Assembly (NCBI GenBank): GCA_902477615.1
Contig: CABSHY010000086.1
Location: 1 to 6,201, forward strand
Direction: 5' to 3'
DNA from: an uncultured Sutterella sp.
Lineage (GTDB): Bacteria > Pseudomonadota > Gammaproteobacteria > Burkholderiales > Burkholderiaceae_F
Length of the DNA stretch: 6,201 nucleotides
Part shown: positions 5,923 through 6,201 of the stretch, piece by piece
Layout of the letters: every line of letters begins with the position of its first letter
How positions within the stretch are numbered: position 1 is the stretch's first letter
Translations under genes and position numbers: made by a program
Notes under the pieces: generated by a model
The model's database searches: none
What the model was told of the DNA's origin: nothing
The model's input: the letters and a program-made list of their open reading frames with translations, nothing else

Positions 5923-6201
5923 TTACTTGGTCATCTCAAGCAAAGTCTTGTGCGGCACTTCTTGGCGACGTTGGGTAAACGTTTCTTCCCAACGAGCGAC
6001 TTGATAGCGTACTTGGTTCGGAGCCGTACCGCCCACGTGATCGCGAGCTGCGACACAGGCTTCGAGCTTCAAAGCCTTTTCGTAGACATCTTCTTCGATC
6101 AAGGTGGAGAAGCCTTGCAAGTCTTCCAACGTAAGGTCAGCCAAGTCGCAGTTGCGGTCTTGAGCCAAACGAACAACGCTACCAACGACATCGTGAGCTT
6201 C
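5923..6201 (-). CDS. argH: Argininosuccinate lyase, C-terminal part (5' truncated by window edge)
   Basis: Catalyses the last step of arginine synthesis: argininosuccinate to arginine plus fumarate, in the cytoplasm as a homotetramer. Only the last 92 codons and the TAA (5923-5925) are in the window. The frame is open to the right edge, starting EAHDVVGSVVRLAQ. An apparent start at 6168 is a TTG leucine inside the gene, not a true start. The visible part is the typical C-terminal domain: the EAH(H/D)xVG helix, DLADLTLEDLQGFSTLIEEDVY (E. coli has ELQKFSQVIDEDVY at the same place), then CVAARDHVGGTAPNQVR, a family signature near the C-terminus. The catalytic N-terminal and central regions lie off-window. 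The tail EETFTQRRQEVPHKTLLEMTK extends somewhat beyond the usual family end. Two terminators follow the gene. Identification is secure. Confidence 0.93.
   Translation of the reverse strand, partial: EAHDVVGSVVRLAQDRNCDLADLTLEDLQGFSTLIEEDVYEKALKLEACVAARDHVGGTAPNQVRYQVARWEETFTQRRQEVPHKTLLEMTK

Noticed and set aside
6166..6168. TTG at 6168 as the start of a small 81-residue protein
   Set aside because: It is an internal leucine of argH. The frame continues to the window edge with conserved lyase sequence (EAHDVVGSVVR).

Overview
The window looks like part of a bacterial chromosome of moderate GC content. The visible C-terminal part of its argininosuccinate lyase (EAHDVVGS, LTLEDLQGFS, AARDHVGGTAPNQVR) resembles proteobacterial, probably betaproteobacterial, enzymes. 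A gut-type Burkholderiales host such as Sutterellaceae is possible, but this is a weak inference from recalled sequence flavour, not from a search.

Layout, left to right. (1) Positions 1-1834, + strand: the C-terminal ~610 residues of a DUF2357 / PD-(D/E)XK nuclease of the McrC-like kind. It is cut by the left edge of the window and is more AT-rich than the rest. (2) Positions 1835-2240: no intact gene. The minus strand here carries what looks like a decayed C-terminal fragment of a flavodoxin-like protein with an internal stop, followed by a strong minus-strand terminator and two further perfect hairpins. (3) Positions 2241-3731, minus strand: intact pepD, an M20C metallo-dipeptidase. (4) Positions 3732-3886: an AT-rich divergent regulatory region with two inverted repeats. 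(5) Positions 3887-5638, + strand: intact ade, adenine deaminase of the Bacillus AdeC type. (6) Positions 5639-5922: a convergent intergenic region ending in two strong tandem hairpins. (7) Positions 5923-6201, minus strand: the C-terminal 92 codons of argH, cut by the right edge.

Functionally, the right two thirds is ordinary nitrogen metabolism: dipeptide hydrolysis, adenine deamination to hypoxanthine plus ammonia, and the last step of arginine synthesis. Three transcription units are separated by terminators, so no operon is evident. The left third is the accessory part: the edge of a probable McrBC-like (type IV-like) restriction module next to gene debris. The nuclease's NTPase partner would be expected upstream, outside the window. 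I found no CRISPR array, tRNA, rRNA, insertion sequence or clearly new system within the window. The best leads are the truncated nuclease gene and the relic beside it.
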